Shown: positions 8,828 to 17,060 of the stretch, in pieces
Layout: every line of letters begins with the position of its first letter
Numbering within the stretch: the stretch's first letter is position 1
DNA from: Bacillota bacterium
Lineage (GTDB): Bacteria; Bacillota; Clostridia; Lachnospirales; Lachnospiraceae
Reading direction: 5' to 3'
NCBI GenBank assembly: GCA_023391695.1
Contig: JAEWAK010000057.1
Location: forward strand, 1-64,000
Length of the DNA: 64,000 nucleotides
Notes under the pieces: model-generated
Databases searched by the model: none
What the model saw: only the letters and a program-made list of their open reading frames with translations
Told to the model about the DNA's origin: nothing
Made by a program: the position numbers and the translations under genes

Positions 8828-8866
8828 GGCATGCAGGAAATCCATATCGGCGATTTCCTGCATGCC
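8828..8866 (+). terminator. Hairpin after the GH18-like gene
   Basis: Perfect 15-bp stem, GGCATGCAGGAAATC with GATTTCCTGCATGCC, and a 9-base loop. It lies 86 bases after the stop codon. The T content after it is modest. Confidence 0.6.
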
Positions 8867-9110
8867 GTATGTTATATTTATGCAAGGTAAAATAAAAATC
8901 GTTTTTATTTATCGAAGACAGGTCAGGGCAGTTGTTTTTTAGCATCAGGTATAATATAATGCTGGTAAAGGAAAAATTCGACAGTACGGGTCATAATAAC
9001 TTATCGGGAATTGGTTTGATTTACGATAAAGGGCGGGGTTCTTGCCGTCTTATACCGGATGACGGGATCAGGTTTGGTTCCTGCCGTATACAGAGGAGAA
9101 ATTTTAACAG

Positions 9111-9158
9111 ACCGGTGTGTTATAGGCACCTAGACGAAGGGCTTGCCGGCACACTGGT
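9111..9158 (+). promoter_or_regulatory. Structured leader upstream of the MATE gene
   Basis: ACCGGTGTG pairs with CACACTGGT (one G-U) 30 bases later, ending 29 bases before the MATE start. The whole 8867-9187 stretch has no convincing gene; an 84-codon open frame in it has no ribosome site. It may be an mRNA leader with a regulatory fold. No known riboswitch class was recognised (guanidine and multidrug-type leaders were considered without a match). Confidence 0.35.
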
Positions 9159-9187
9159 TTCTAAGACAAAGGGAGGAACAATTTAAT

Positions 9188-10561
9188 ATGAAACAGATGC
9201 AAGACAGACATTTCTACAAACGACTGCTTTCTCTGGCGCTGCCTATCACGCTGCAAAATATAATCGGTTTTGGTTCCGGTCTTGCCGATAACCTGATGGT
9301 AGGCCAATTAAGCGAAAATGCTCTTGGTGGTGTGTTTATCGCGAATCAGGTTCAGAACATCCTTCAAATGATTGTGATCGGTTTAGGCACCTCACTGACC
9401 GTATTGGCTGCCCAGTATTGGGGGAAGGGGGAAACCGGTCCGGTCAAGACGATTGTGAGCATTGTGTTTAAGATAGCACTTGCGGTGGGAACTCTTTTCT
9501 TTTTGGGAATGTTTTTTTTCGGACGTCCGATCCTGCACTTATTGTCCGATGAACCCGGTGTACTTGATGAGGCCATGATATATGCCCGGGTAGTATGCTT
9601 TGGATATTTCTTCTTCTGCGTATCCAGTGTGTTTATGTCGTCCATGCGCTGTGTCGGTACAACGCGAATCGGACTTATCGTATCATCCTGCGCTTTTTGT
9701 ATAGATTTATTTTTAAACTGGGTTCTGATCTTCGGTAAATTAGGTGCTCCTGCCATGGGTATCCGGGGTGCAGCCCTTTCCACCGTGATCGGGCGTATTA
9801 TTGAATGTTTGATTATGCTGTTCTACATACTGTACAAAGACCGTAAGTTAAAGCTCCGTCCCCGGGATATCAGGCGTTATGACCGTTTTTTGATGAGGGA
9901 TTATATTCATTACGGCACACCCATCATATTGGGAGACGTTTTTTGGGGACTCGGCGGAGCTGCACAAGCTTCCATTCTGGGCCGGCTGGGTGCGCCTGTC
10001 ATGGCAGCCAGTTCCATGGCCGGAAATATCCAGCAGATTTTTGCCGTTGCAGTATACGGTACGGCCGGAGCTTCCGGTATCGTGATTGGACAGACGGTGG
10101 GAACCGGTGATTTTGAACGGGTAAAGGCCTACAGTAAAAAGCTCCAGTTTGTATTTTTAGGTATAGGTTTGTGTTCCGGTCTACTGCTTTTTGGAGCAAA
10201 AGACCTGGTGCTGCGGCTTTATGGTAATCTGGAACCGGAAACTCTGCGCTATGCAACCCAGTTTATAATGGTTTTGTCCGTTACTTTGGTGGGAACCGGA
10301 TACCAGATGTCGGTTCTAACGGGAATCGTGCGGGCCGGAGGAGCGACTCATTTTGTATTAATCAATGATTTGATTTTCGTATGGCTGGTTGTCATCCCGT
10401 CGGCCTCCCTGTCGGCTTTCGTATTCCATGCCTCACCGTGGATTGTATATGCCTGCCTCAAATGCGACCAGATTTTAAAATGCTTTGTCGCCGTGATCAA
10501 GGTCAACCGTTTCCGTTGGATTAAAAAGCTGACGAGAGATTCACTGGAAGCATATGAGTAA
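9188..10561 (+). CDS. MATE family efflux transporter
   Basis: 457 residues from ATG 9188, which has an AAGGGAGGAA site and gives a normal-length MATE protein; an upstream in-frame start at 9143 lacks one. About 12 hydrophobic helices are seen, starting RLLSLALPITLQNIIGFG, with the MATE features DNLMVGQLSENALGGV and, at the start of the second half, GTPIILGDVFWGLGGAAQASILGRLG. The family exports drugs or metabolites using a Na+ or H+ gradient. The gene stands alone between hairpins and the GntR operon; the substrate is unknown. Confidence 0.92.
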   Translation: MKQMQDRHFYKRLLSLALPITLQNIIGFGSGLADNLMVGQLSENALGGVFIANQVQNILQMIVIGLGTSLTVLAAQYWGKGETGPVKTIVSIVFKIALAVGTLFFLGMFFFGRPILHLLSDEPGVLDEAMIYARVVCFGYFFFCVSSVFMSSMRCVGTTRIGLIVSSCAFCIDLFLNWVLIFGKLGAPAMGIRGAALSTVIGRIIECLIMLFYILYKDRKLKLRPRDIRRYDRFLMRDYIHYGTPIILGDVFWGLGGAAQASILGRLGAPVMAASSMAGNIQQIFAVAVYGTAGASGIVIGQTVGTGDFERVKAYSKKLQFVFLGIGLCSGLLLFGAKDLVLRLYGNLEPETLRYATQFIMVLSVTLVGTGYQMSVLTGIVRAGGATHFVLINDLIFVWLVVIPSASLSAFVFHASPWIVYACLKCDQILKCFVAVIKVNRFRWIKKLTRDSLEAYE

Positions 10562-10642
10562 GTAAGGTTGGCATATTTTGAAATTTAATCGGTCAATAGT
10601 ATTGACATTTTAAAAAGATAGTGTTTTAATAGGTTTAACGAT

Positions 10643-10657
10643 ACTTGTTAGACAGCT
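10643..10657. promoter_or_regulatory. Candidate operator for the FadR-type GntR regulator, site 1
   Basis: ACTTGTTAGACAGCT contains TTGT-TAG-ACAG, matching the FadR-subfamily pattern TNGTNNNACNA at most positions. It lies about 88 bases before the regulator's ATG. A second near-identical site is at 11471-11485. The recurrence and position suggest autoregulation plus control of the transketolase operon. Confidence 0.6.
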
Positions 10658-10744
10658 TACAGGAAAAAACACAAGGAGGATTCGGGGATTTAACCTTAAG
10701 GTGGTTTGATAAGCTGCAGTGAAAGGATTCAAACGGAGGTTTTC

Positions 10745-11425
10745 ATGGCTTTAATACCGATTAATAAAGTAAATGTAAGTGAACAGGTTTTTAATCAGCT
10801 AAAAAAAATGATTGCGGAAGGCGAATGGAAACCCGGAGATAAACTCCCCTCTGAAAATGAACTGGCGGCCAGCTTTGGCGTAAGCCGTATGACGGTCAGG
10901 CAGTCTTTACAGAAATTAATTGCATTAGGATTGATTGAAACTAAATTAGGTGAAGGCTCCTACGTAAGATTATTGGAAGCCGGAGATTCCCTTAATGCAT
11001 TAATGCCTGCAATGTACTTAAACAAAAACTCATTTCTGGACGTGATTGAATTCAGGGAAATGATTGAGACGGAGTCGGCCGGATTAGCTGCCCTCCGTGC
11101 CACGAAGGAACAGATTGAAGAACTGAAAGAAATATATAATAGAATGATCTCCAATAAAAAAAACAGTAAGAAATTTGCAATGGATGACCTGGCCTTTCAT
11201 TGCAAGATCGGAGAAATAACGGGGAACGAGCTCATCATCAAAACATATGCGCTGTTAGATGATATCCTGGAAGCCGCCATGTATGACGGTATAATGAAAA
11301 TGGGCACGGGTTTTGCAGAGCAATATCATCAGTTTCTGATAGAGAGTATTGAAGCAAAGGATGAGGCAAAAGCCAGAACGTATATGAAAAAGCATTTAAT
11401 GAAGAACCGGGAATATTATAAGTAA
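10745..11425 (+). CDS. FadR-type GntR transcriptional regulator (FCD domain)
   Basis: 226 residues from ATG 10745 (ACGGAGG 5 bases upstream). An upstream in-frame ATG at 10706 has no ribosome site. N-terminal winged helix 10-75: VFNQLKKMIAEGEWKPGDKLPSENELAASFGVSRMTVRQSLQKL, the GntR signature. The C-terminal all-helical FCD domain (about 90-226) starts near IEFREMIETESAGLAA and contains the ligand/metal-site pattern FHCKIGEITGN. Such regulators usually sense sugar acids or other organic acids and repress catabolic operons. The operon 46 bases beyond the second operator encodes transketolase and two dehydrogenases, so this is its probable local repressor. Confidence 0.9.
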   Translation: MALIPINKVNVSEQVFNQLKKMIAEGEWKPGDKLPSENELAASFGVSRMTVRQSLQKLIALGLIETKLGEGSYVRLLEAGDSLNALMPAMYLNKNSFLDVIEFREMIETESAGLAALRATKEQIEELKEIYNRMISNKKNSKKFAMDDLAFHCKIGEITGNELIIKTYALLDDILEAAMYDGIMKMGTGFAEQYHQFLIESIEAKDEAKARTYMKKHLMKNREYYK

Positions 11426-11470
11426 AGTTTTTTGGTTCTTCCTTAAATAAAATTTTAGTTTTTTACTGTA

Positions 11471-11485
11471 ACCTGTTAGACAAGT
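11471..11485. promoter_or_regulatory. Candidate operator for the GntR regulator, site 2
   Basis: ACCTGTTAGACAAGT is the same motif as at 10643-10657; together they imply an ideal palindrome ACTTGT-TAG-ACAAGT. It lies 52-66 bases before the transketolase N-subunit ATG, a fitting place for repression. Confidence 0.62.
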
Positions 11486-11536
11486 AACAGCAAACAGCAT
11501 ACAAAATATGAATTACAATTATAAAGGAGGATAAAA

Positions 11537-12361
11537 ATGAAGTACAGCAAAGAATTGATTGAGGAATTGAACAAAAAAGCAAAACAGCTGAGAAAGGATG
11601 TCGTAATCAGTATTGGAGTTGGGGTTGCCGGCCATATAGGCGGTTCCAATTCCTCTGCCGATATTGTAACGGCATTGTATTTCCACAAAATGAAACATGA
11701 CCCGAAAAATCCTAAGATGGCTGACCGGGACCGTTTTCTTTTAAGCAAGGGCCATGTAGCCATCCTGCAGTATGCAGCTTTGGCGGAAGCAGGATATTTT
11801 CCCGTTGAGGACTTAAAGAAAACAAAAGAAGTCGGTTTTTACCTCCAGGGCCATCCGGATGTACTCAAAACTCCCGGTATTGAGGCAGGAACCGGATCTC
11901 TGGGCCAGGGGCTGTCAATCGGACTTGGTATGGCCCTTGGCATGAAGCTTGATAAGATAGACAGAAAGGTATATGTTCTGGTCGGTGACGGTGAAAGTGC
12001 GGAAGGACAGATATGGGAAGCTGCCATGGCAGCCAGTGCATTTAAAGCAGATAACCTGGTTGCAATTGTCGATAATAACGGATTACAGGCCAACGGGAAA
12101 ATAGCTGACCGTTTCAACAGCTACCCGTTAATACCAAAATGGGAAAGCTTTGGATGGAACGTAATAGAAATTGACGGACACAACATGGAAGAAATCCTGG
12201 AAGCATTGGATGAGGCCGATACGGTAAAAGGAAAACCGACAGTAATTATAGCCCGTACCATAAAGGGAAAAGGCGTAAGCTTTGCTGAACATGTTGTTGG
12301 ATTCCACAATGGGATGCTGACGGAAGAAAGCTATATGCAGGCACTGAAGGAATTGTCGTAG
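11537..12361 (+). CDS. Transketolase, N-terminal (TPP-binding) subunit
   Basis: 274 residues, the size of the separate N-terminal halves of split transketolases. The TPP/Mg signature GDGESAEGQIWEAA...VDNNG is at about 150-180, and HIGGSNSSADIVTALYFH and SKGHVAILQYAAL near the N-terminus match the family. It acts in the cytoplasm with the C-terminal half encoded next, moving two-carbon units between ketose and aldose phosphates. AAAGGAGG lies 7-8 bases before the ATG. The genes following it encode two oxidoreductases, which points to a dedicated sugar-catabolic copy and not the housekeeping enzyme; that is inference. Confidence 0.93.
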   Translation: MKYSKELIEELNKKAKQLRKDVVISIGVGVAGHIGGSNSSADIVTALYFHKMKHDPKNPKMADRDRFLLSKGHVAILQYAALAEAGYFPVEDLKKTKEVGFYLQGHPDVLKTPGIEAGTGSLGQGLSIGLGMALGMKLDKIDRKVYVLVGDGESAEGQIWEAAMAASAFKADNLVAIVDNNGLQANGKIADRFNSYPLIPKWESFGWNVIEIDGHNMEEILEALDEADTVKGKPTVIIARTIKGKGVSFAEHVVGFHNGMLTEESYMQALKELS

Positions 12362-12466
12362 ATCGGACTCAGTCTGAAATGCCTGTGCAGCAGGTATAAG
12401 GCTAGAGCCTCAGGGCAGCTTCTTACATTGGTTTTATGCCGCCATGGGCGGCGGAAGGAGATTAAT

Positions 12467-13393
12467 ATGGCATATACAAATCAAAGAACAGCGTATGGTA
12501 ATACGCTGGTGGAATTAGGAAAAGATAATAAGAGAATCGTGGTTCTTGATGCGGACCTTGGCGGCTCAACCATGGGTAAATTATTTGAAGCTGCATATCC
12601 GGAGCGGCATTTTGAAATGGGCATTGCAGAAGCCAATATGACTTCCGTTGCAGCAGGCCTGGCCCAGACAGGGAAAATTCCATTTACCAATTCCTTTGCG
12701 GTTTTTGCAAGCGGCCGTGCTTATGACCAGATACGGCAGACTATTGCTATCGGAAAGCTGAATGTAAAAATATGCGGCTCATCCTCCGGCATGTCAGATT
12801 TTGGGGACGGTGCCACCCATCAGGCAGTGGAAGATATGGCTATCATGAGGGCGATCCCCAATATGACGGTAATCTGCCCGGCCGATGCTAATGAGACGGT
12901 ACAGGCAGTAAAAGCCATGGTAGATATGGAAGGGCCCTGCTACCTTAGATTGAACCGCAATGATTATGAAAATGTTACTCCGGAGGATAAGCCTTTTGTA
13001 ACCGGCATGCCAAGCGTATTAAAGGACGGCAGTGACATTGTGGTTTTTGCAACCGGAATTATGGTGGGAAAAGCCCTTAAAGCCGCTGAAGAATTAAAAG
13101 ATAAGGTTTCCGTAAAAGTTGTGAATGTAAGTTCCATTAAACCTATGAATAAAGAAGCCGTGATCAGCCTGGCAAGAGGCTGCAGGGCAGTGGTTACGGC
13201 TGAAGAGCACAGTATTGCGGGAGGTCTTGGCAGTGCCATATCAGAGGTGCTGTGTAAAGAATGTATACCGGTGGAATATGTCGGCGTGGAGGATACCTTT
13301 GGCGGAAGCGGCCACAGCTATGAGGACGTTTTGGAATATTATAAATTAACGAAAGAACATATTAAGGAAGCAATAGAAAAAATGGCAGTTTAA
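12467..13393 (+). CDS. Transketolase, C-terminal subunit
   Basis: 308 residues from ATG 12467 (GGAAGGAG site); the in-frame start at 12428 lacks one. It carries the pyrimidine-binding domain with the catalytic Glu region (FEMGIAEANMTSVAAGLAQTG, residues about 45-65) and the transketolase C-terminal domain (about 180-300). It completes the enzyme with the preceding gene. The 105-base gap between the halves has small hairpins (GGCTAGAGCC, and GCCTGTGCAGCAGGT), which may tune the ratio of the subunits. Confidence 0.93.
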   Translation: MAYTNQRTAYGNTLVELGKDNKRIVVLDADLGGSTMGKLFEAAYPERHFEMGIAEANMTSVAAGLAQTGKIPFTNSFAVFASGRAYDQIRQTIAIGKLNVKICGSSSGMSDFGDGATHQAVEDMAIMRAIPNMTVICPADANETVQAVKAMVDMEGPCYLRLNRNDYENVTPEDKPFVTGMPSVLKDGSDIVVFATGIMVGKALKAAEELKDKVSVKVVNVSSIKPMNKEAVISLARGCRAVVTAEEHSIAGGLGSAISEVLCKECIPVEYVGVEDTFGGSGHSYEDVLEYYKLTKEHIKEAIEKMAV

Positions 13394-13399
13394 AACACA

Positions 13400-13468
13400 G
13401 CTGAAAGAAAATATAATATTAGGAAAGGAAAGCCACGTAAGTATTCTTTCAGCCTTTTAATTTGTGGC
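13400..13468 (+). ncRNA. Candidate pseudoknot RNA element, copy A
   Basis: GCTGAAAGAA (13400-13409) pairs with TTCTTTCAGC (13444-13453), and GCCAC inside the loop (13432-13436) pairs with GTGGC (13464-13468) downstream, giving an H-type pseudoknot. The loop holds AATATAATA and AGGAAAGGAA. The same arrangement, with strong sequence identity, occurs at 45288-45376 before another gene, where stem changes keep pairing. It follows the transketolase stop directly and precedes the dehydrogenase gene by 66 bases. No known RNA class was recognised. The internal TATAAT could instead be a promoter -10 element, so a DNA-level role is possible. Confidence 0.5.
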
Positions 13469-13534
13469 AGTAAGAGCGTTATGTGCAAAGCGGGTAATTT
13501 TGAATTTGCGGCAGCCTCTTAAGTGGATATAAAA

Positions 13535-14419
13535 ATGAAAATAGGATTTATCGGACTGGGAATTATGGGAAAACCTATGGCTAAGAACCTTTTAAAGGCA
13601 GGTCATGAAATAGTTGTATTTGATATTATGAAGGAAAATGTCGAAGATTTAGTAAGAAGCGGAGCCAGTGCAGCAATTTCTTCCAAAGCGGTAGCCAGGG
13701 AATGTAAACGGATTATAACCATGCTGCCCAACAGTCCTCATGTAAAAACAGTTGTTTTAGGAGAAAACGGCGTTCTGGAAGGCGTAAAAGAAGGAACCAT
13801 TCTTGTAGACATGAGTTCCATCGCACCCTTGGCATCCCAGGAAATCTGCAGGGCATGTGCGGAAAAAGGGGTTAAAATGATTGATGCTCCTGTATCCGGG
13901 GGCGAACCCAAGGCAATAGACGGAACTTTATCCATTATGGCCGGCGGTGACAAAGCCGTATTTGATGAAGTATATGAGATATTAATGGCTATGGGTGCCA
14001 GTGCGGTATACTGCGGAGATATCGGAGCAGGCAATACAACCAAGCTGGCAAATCAGGTTATCGTTGCCTTAAACATAGCAGCCGTTTCCGAAGCCTTCAT
14101 GCTCAGTACAAAAGCAGGCGTTGATCCAATTAAAGTATTTGATGCAATTAAAGGAGGACTTGCAGGTTCCACAGTCATGAATGCAAAAGTACCTATGATT
14201 ACGGAGGGTAATTTTAATCCCGGTTTTAAGATTGATTTACATATCAAAGACCTGAATAATGCCCTGGAAACCGGACATGGGGTAGGAGCTCCCCTTCCTC
14301 TGACTTCTTTGGTTATGGAAATGCTCCAGACCTTACATGCGGACGGATACGGTCAGGAGGATCACAGCGGTATTGCTATGTATTATGAAAAAATTGCCGG
14401 TACAAAAATACGGAAATAA
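13535..14419 (+). CDS. NAD(P)-dependent beta-hydroxyacid dehydrogenase (tartronate semialdehyde reductase / 3-hydroxyisobutyrate dehydrogenase family)
   Basis: 294 residues from ATG 13535; an in-frame GTG at 13523 is possible but also lacks a good ribosome site. The N-terminal Rossmann motif GFIGLGIMGKPMAKNLLKAGH, the substrate signature DAPVSGGEPKA (about 120) and the catalytic Lys in GAGNTTKLANQ (about 170) are all present. Members oxidise 3-hydroxyacids or reduce 2-hydroxy-3-oxo acids such as tartronate semialdehyde in glycerate/glucarate routes. Between transketolase and an SDR it probably acts in a sugar-acid pathway; the exact substrate is not readable. Confidence 0.88.
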   Translation: MKIGFIGLGIMGKPMAKNLLKAGHEIVVFDIMKENVEDLVRSGASAAISSKAVARECKRIITMLPNSPHVKTVVLGENGVLEGVKEGTILVDMSSIAPLASQEICRACAEKGVKMIDAPVSGGEPKAIDGTLSIMAGGDKAVFDEVYEILMAMGASAVYCGDIGAGNTTKLANQVIVALNIAAVSEAFMLSTKAGVDPIKVFDAIKGGLAGSTVMNAKVPMITEGNFNPGFKIDLHIKDLNNALETGHGVGAPLPLTSLVMEMLQTLHADGYGQEDHSGIAMYYEKIAGTKIRK

Positions 14420-14514
14420 AAGAAAAACGGAAATAAAAGAAAAACGCAAATGAAACGTATATAGAATAAGTAACCATAGGAACAATCACAAGATGATTTT
14501 AAAGGAGACTTAAC

Positions 14515-15324
14515 ATGTCAATTGGATCTAATTTGGAAAAGCTATTTTCCCTGGAGGGGAAAGTAGTACTGTTCTCAGGAGCAGCCGGAGGGATCGGAAG
14601 TGAACTGGCGTCCGGATTGGCAAAAGCCGGTGCGGCCATAGCCCTGTGTGATATCGATAAGCAGAAACTAAACGAAGTAAAGGCACAAATTGAAGCAGAA
14701 GGCGGGACAGCTTCCACCCATATTTTAAACGTAACGGATAAAAATAATATTAAATCCTGTGTGAAGGAAATCGGAGATAGTTATGGGCATATCGATGTCC
14801 TGGTTAACTGTGCGGGTATTAATAAAAGAGAAGGCTTTCTGGATGTGGAGGAAGAAACCTATGACCGGATTATGGCTATCAATTTAAAAGGTGTATTCCT
14901 GGTATCCCAGGAGGTAGTACCCTATATGATAAGGCAAAAGAGCGGCAGTATCATTAACATCGGATCCCACAATACCGGATGGGTACTTGGCGGATGTTCC
15001 GTATATGCGGCCACCAAAAGCGGTATTTATGCATTTACCAAATCTCAGGCTGTAGAGTGGGCTAAATATAATATCAGGTCTAACTGCATAAGTCCCGGCC
15101 ATATTAAGACTGCGCTCACCACCGTAACCTGGGAGCACCCGGAACGTTCCGGATATCTGCTTGACAGAATTGCAATGAACCGTCCCGGATATCCTGAGGA
15201 CATTGTAGGAGTCGGAATCCTCCTGGCGTCGGATGCCTCCTCTTATATAACAGGATGTGAATACCGGGTGGACGGCGGATGTATAGCAGGCGGCCAGCCC
15301 TGGCCATATGATACGAAATATTAG
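14515..15324 (+). CDS. SDR family oxidoreductase (gluconate 5-dehydrogenase-like)
   Basis: 269 residues with the classical SDR layout: nucleotide-binding SGAAGGIGSELASG near residue 22, NAG-type strand CAGIN near 102, and catalytic Ser...YAATK (the YxxxK pair near 163-167). SDRs of this kind interconvert sugar acids or polyols with their keto forms. It ends the GntR-controlled operon and is followed by a terminator. The start has AAAGGAGA 7 bases upstream. Confidence 0.88.
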   Translation: MSIGSNLEKLFSLEGKVVLFSGAAGGIGSELASGLAKAGAAIALCDIDKQKLNEVKAQIEAEGGTASTHILNVTDKNNIKSCVKEIGDSYGHIDVLVNCAGINKREGFLDVEEETYDRIMAINLKGVFLVSQEVVPYMIRQKSGSIINIGSHNTGWVLGGCSVYAATKSGIYAFTKSQAVEWAKYNIRSNCISPGHIKTALTTVTWEHPERSGYLLDRIAMNRPGYPEDIVGVGILLASDASSYITGCEYRVDGGCIAGGQPWPYDTKY

Positions 15325-15339
15325 CATATATTTATAAGC

Positions 15340-15369
15340 AGCAGCCCCATAGATATTGGGGCTGTTTTT
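15340..15369 (+). terminator. Rho-independent terminator of the transketolase operon
   Basis: AGCCCC (15343-15348) pairs with GGGGCT (15358-15363) and a run of T follows. It lies 16 bases after the SDR stop. Confidence 0.85.
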
Positions 15370-15717
15370 CTTACATTAAATTGTAAAATGCAATCGCCAT
15401 ATAATGTGGCATATTTACTTGGAACATATCTTTAGTTTTCAAATCAGCGGTGTAAATATCAAAAAAAATCAGTTGATTTTTATTGAAAAATACCACTTTA
15501 ATCTGATGTTTTTTACTTTTATATACAATTTCTAAGAGTCCTTTTTCTAATTATTTTACTTTTTTTAAATAAATGCCATAACAAGATGGAAAAATCGTCA
15601 AAATTCTATATTTTTTAACAATATTTGAGTTTTATAAATAATTTAACTAGACAGATTGGAAATTGAGGTATATTATATGTTTAATTCCAAGAATAAAAAG
15701 TTGGGGAGTGATATAAT
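15370..15717. other. AT-rich intergenic stretch
   Basis: About 350 bases, very AT-rich, with no open frame of note. TATAAT-like segments close to 15712 may be a promoter or simply composition, and a TTGGGGAG ribosome site for the next gene is at its end. Nothing else recognised. Confidence 0.5.
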
Positions 15718-16179
15718 ATGTTAAAAAAAATATTTTGTTTTAGTAAGTTATATATTATAACTGTTATATCTTTATTAATATGTGCCCTGTTTTTTGCCTA
15801 TTACCGTACTGACTATACTTTAGAAATCATTAAAAAATCAACGGATGGTGTCAAAAGCGGTAGAGCAGGCAGTGAAGCCCTGGATAAAACCGGAAGTACC
15901 AATAAAATAAAATTTGCCAATAATAAGCTGGCAGATTCGGAAAACGAAGAAACTATTTCTGAAAAATCAATAGCTGGCACCCGTTATGATTTAAGCGGTA
16001 AAAAATGGATGTACTGCTATTTATATATATTGGCCATTCTATTAGTATCTACAATCATCCGCCATATCAAAGGATGGTTTATTAAAGTATCTCGATCGAG
16101 ATTTCAGTTTTACCAGGTGCATTACATACAGTTAAAAGACGGTGAAAAAGGTGCTCTGTCTCTTTGTTATTCAATATGA
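15718..16179 (+). CDS. Unknown membrane protein next to the ATP synthase operon
   Basis: 153 residues with two predicted membrane helices: about 10-28 (LYIITVISLLICALFFAYY) and about 99-115 (YCYLYILAILLVSTIIR), separated by a polar, Lys/Ser/Asn-rich 70-residue segment that is probably extracellular. GGGGAG precedes the ATG. It occupies the place where atpI or atpZ often stands, but it lacks the recognisable AtpI pattern and is cut off from atpB by a hairpin terminator, so it need not be part of the ATP synthase operon. No family recognised. Confidence 0.65.
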   Translation: MLKKIFCFSKLYIITVISLLICALFFAYYRTDYTLEIIKKSTDGVKSGRAGSEALDKTGSTNKIKFANNKLADSENEETISEKSIAGTRYDLSGKKWMYCYLYILAILLVSTIIRHIKGWFIKVSRSRFQFYQVHYIQLKDGEKGALSLCYSI

Positions 16180-16210
16180 TAATTAAATGAATTTAAAAAG
16201 GATTCCTTCA

Positions 16211-16238
16211 AATACTAACATTAAGTTTTGTTGGTATT
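16211..16238 (+). terminator. Terminator between the unknown membrane gene and atpB
   Basis: AATACTAACA pairs with TGTTGGTATT over 10 bp (one G-U), loop of 8, followed by a short T-rich end. The ATP synthase operon therefore probably has its own promoter in 16240-16330. Confidence 0.65.
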
Positions 16239-16341
16239 TTGTTATGCGCAATCTGTGCTTTTGAACGAATGAGAAGAGCGTGGATCTACCTGTAAAAAGG
16301 TTGCCGTCTTGGTAAAAATTTAACAAAAGGAGGTGAAATCT

Positions 16342-17028
16342 ATGGAGGACTTAGCTGCAGAGCTAATGTCGGAATTAGAAAGTAAGATCAGTTTTGTCAT
16401 TCCAATTTTTAATGGAATCCCGGTACCGACTTCAGTTGTTGTAACCTGGGGAATCATGGCGTTTTTGATGATTCTGACATTGATCTTTGTACGGAATTTA
16501 AAAATAGTACCGAAAGGCCCCCAGATCTATGTGGAGGCATTGGTGGGATTTATAAATCATTTCTTTGAAGATATATTAGGAGAAGAAGGCAGAAGATATA
16601 TTCCATACCTTGGAACTGTACTGATTTATATTACTTGTGCAAATTTGATCGGTATATTTGGATTTACTCCGCCGACAAAGGACTTAAATATTACTGCAGG
16701 GCTTGCTTTTATGAGTATAATATTAATTGAATACTCCGGCATTCATGCAAAGGGCGGGAAAGGCTGGCTGAAAAGTTTTTCACAGCCTATGTCAATTCTG
16801 ACCCCCATAAACATTCTGGAATTGTTTATACGGCCTCTTTCGCTATGTATGCGGCTTTTTGGTAATGTTTTAGGTGCTTTTGTCATCATGGAATTGATAA
16901 AAATCATAATTCCGGCCATCATACCAATTCCATTCAGTTTTTATTTTGATATATTCGATGGGATAATACAGGCTTATGTATTTGTATTTTTAACCTCACT
17001 GTTTATGAAAGAAAAAATGGAAGAATAA
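16342..17028 (+). CDS. atpB: ATP synthase F0 subunit a
   Basis: 228 residues from ATG 16342, selected because AAAGGAGGTG lies 8 bases upstream; the in-frame GTG at 16333 overlaps that site. Five to six membrane helices. The essential Arg of the half-channel is in RPLSLCMRLFGNVLG, the family signature, in the second half. Subunit a forms the ion path beside the c ring. First gene of the atpB-E-E-F-H-A-G-D-C operon. Confidence 0.96.
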   Translation: MEDLAAELMSELESKISFVIPIFNGIPVPTSVVVTWGIMAFLMILTLIFVRNLKIVPKGPQIYVEALVGFINHFFEDILGEEGRRYIPYLGTVLIYITCANLIGIFGFTPPTKDLNITAGLAFMSIILIEYSGIHAKGGKGWLKSFSQPMSILTPINILELFIRPLSLCMRLFGNVLGAFVIMELIKIIIPAIIPIPFSFYFDIFDGIIQAYVFVFLTSLFMKEKMEE

Positions 17029-17060
17029 CTAATAAAATAATTTGATAGGAGATTTAAATT

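Noticed and set aside
8932..9186. 84-codon frame before the MATE gene
   Set aside because: No ribosome site or protein-like features, and it overlaps the folded leader and the MATE ribosome site.
13400..13468. Assignment of the pseudoknot element to a known riboswitch (preQ1-II, SAM-II, c-di-GMP, ZTP, guanidine)
   Set aside because: The general H-type plan resembles some of them, but the conserved loop bases do not match any consensus that I can recall, so no class is claimed.
14884..15327. 147-codon frame opposite the SDR gene
   Set aside because: It lies entirely antisense to a well-supported SDR gene and has no family features.
16213..16341. A defined promoter for the ATP synthase operon
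   Set aside because: A TTGAAC sequence near 16261 has no convincing -10 at the right distance, so none was annotated.
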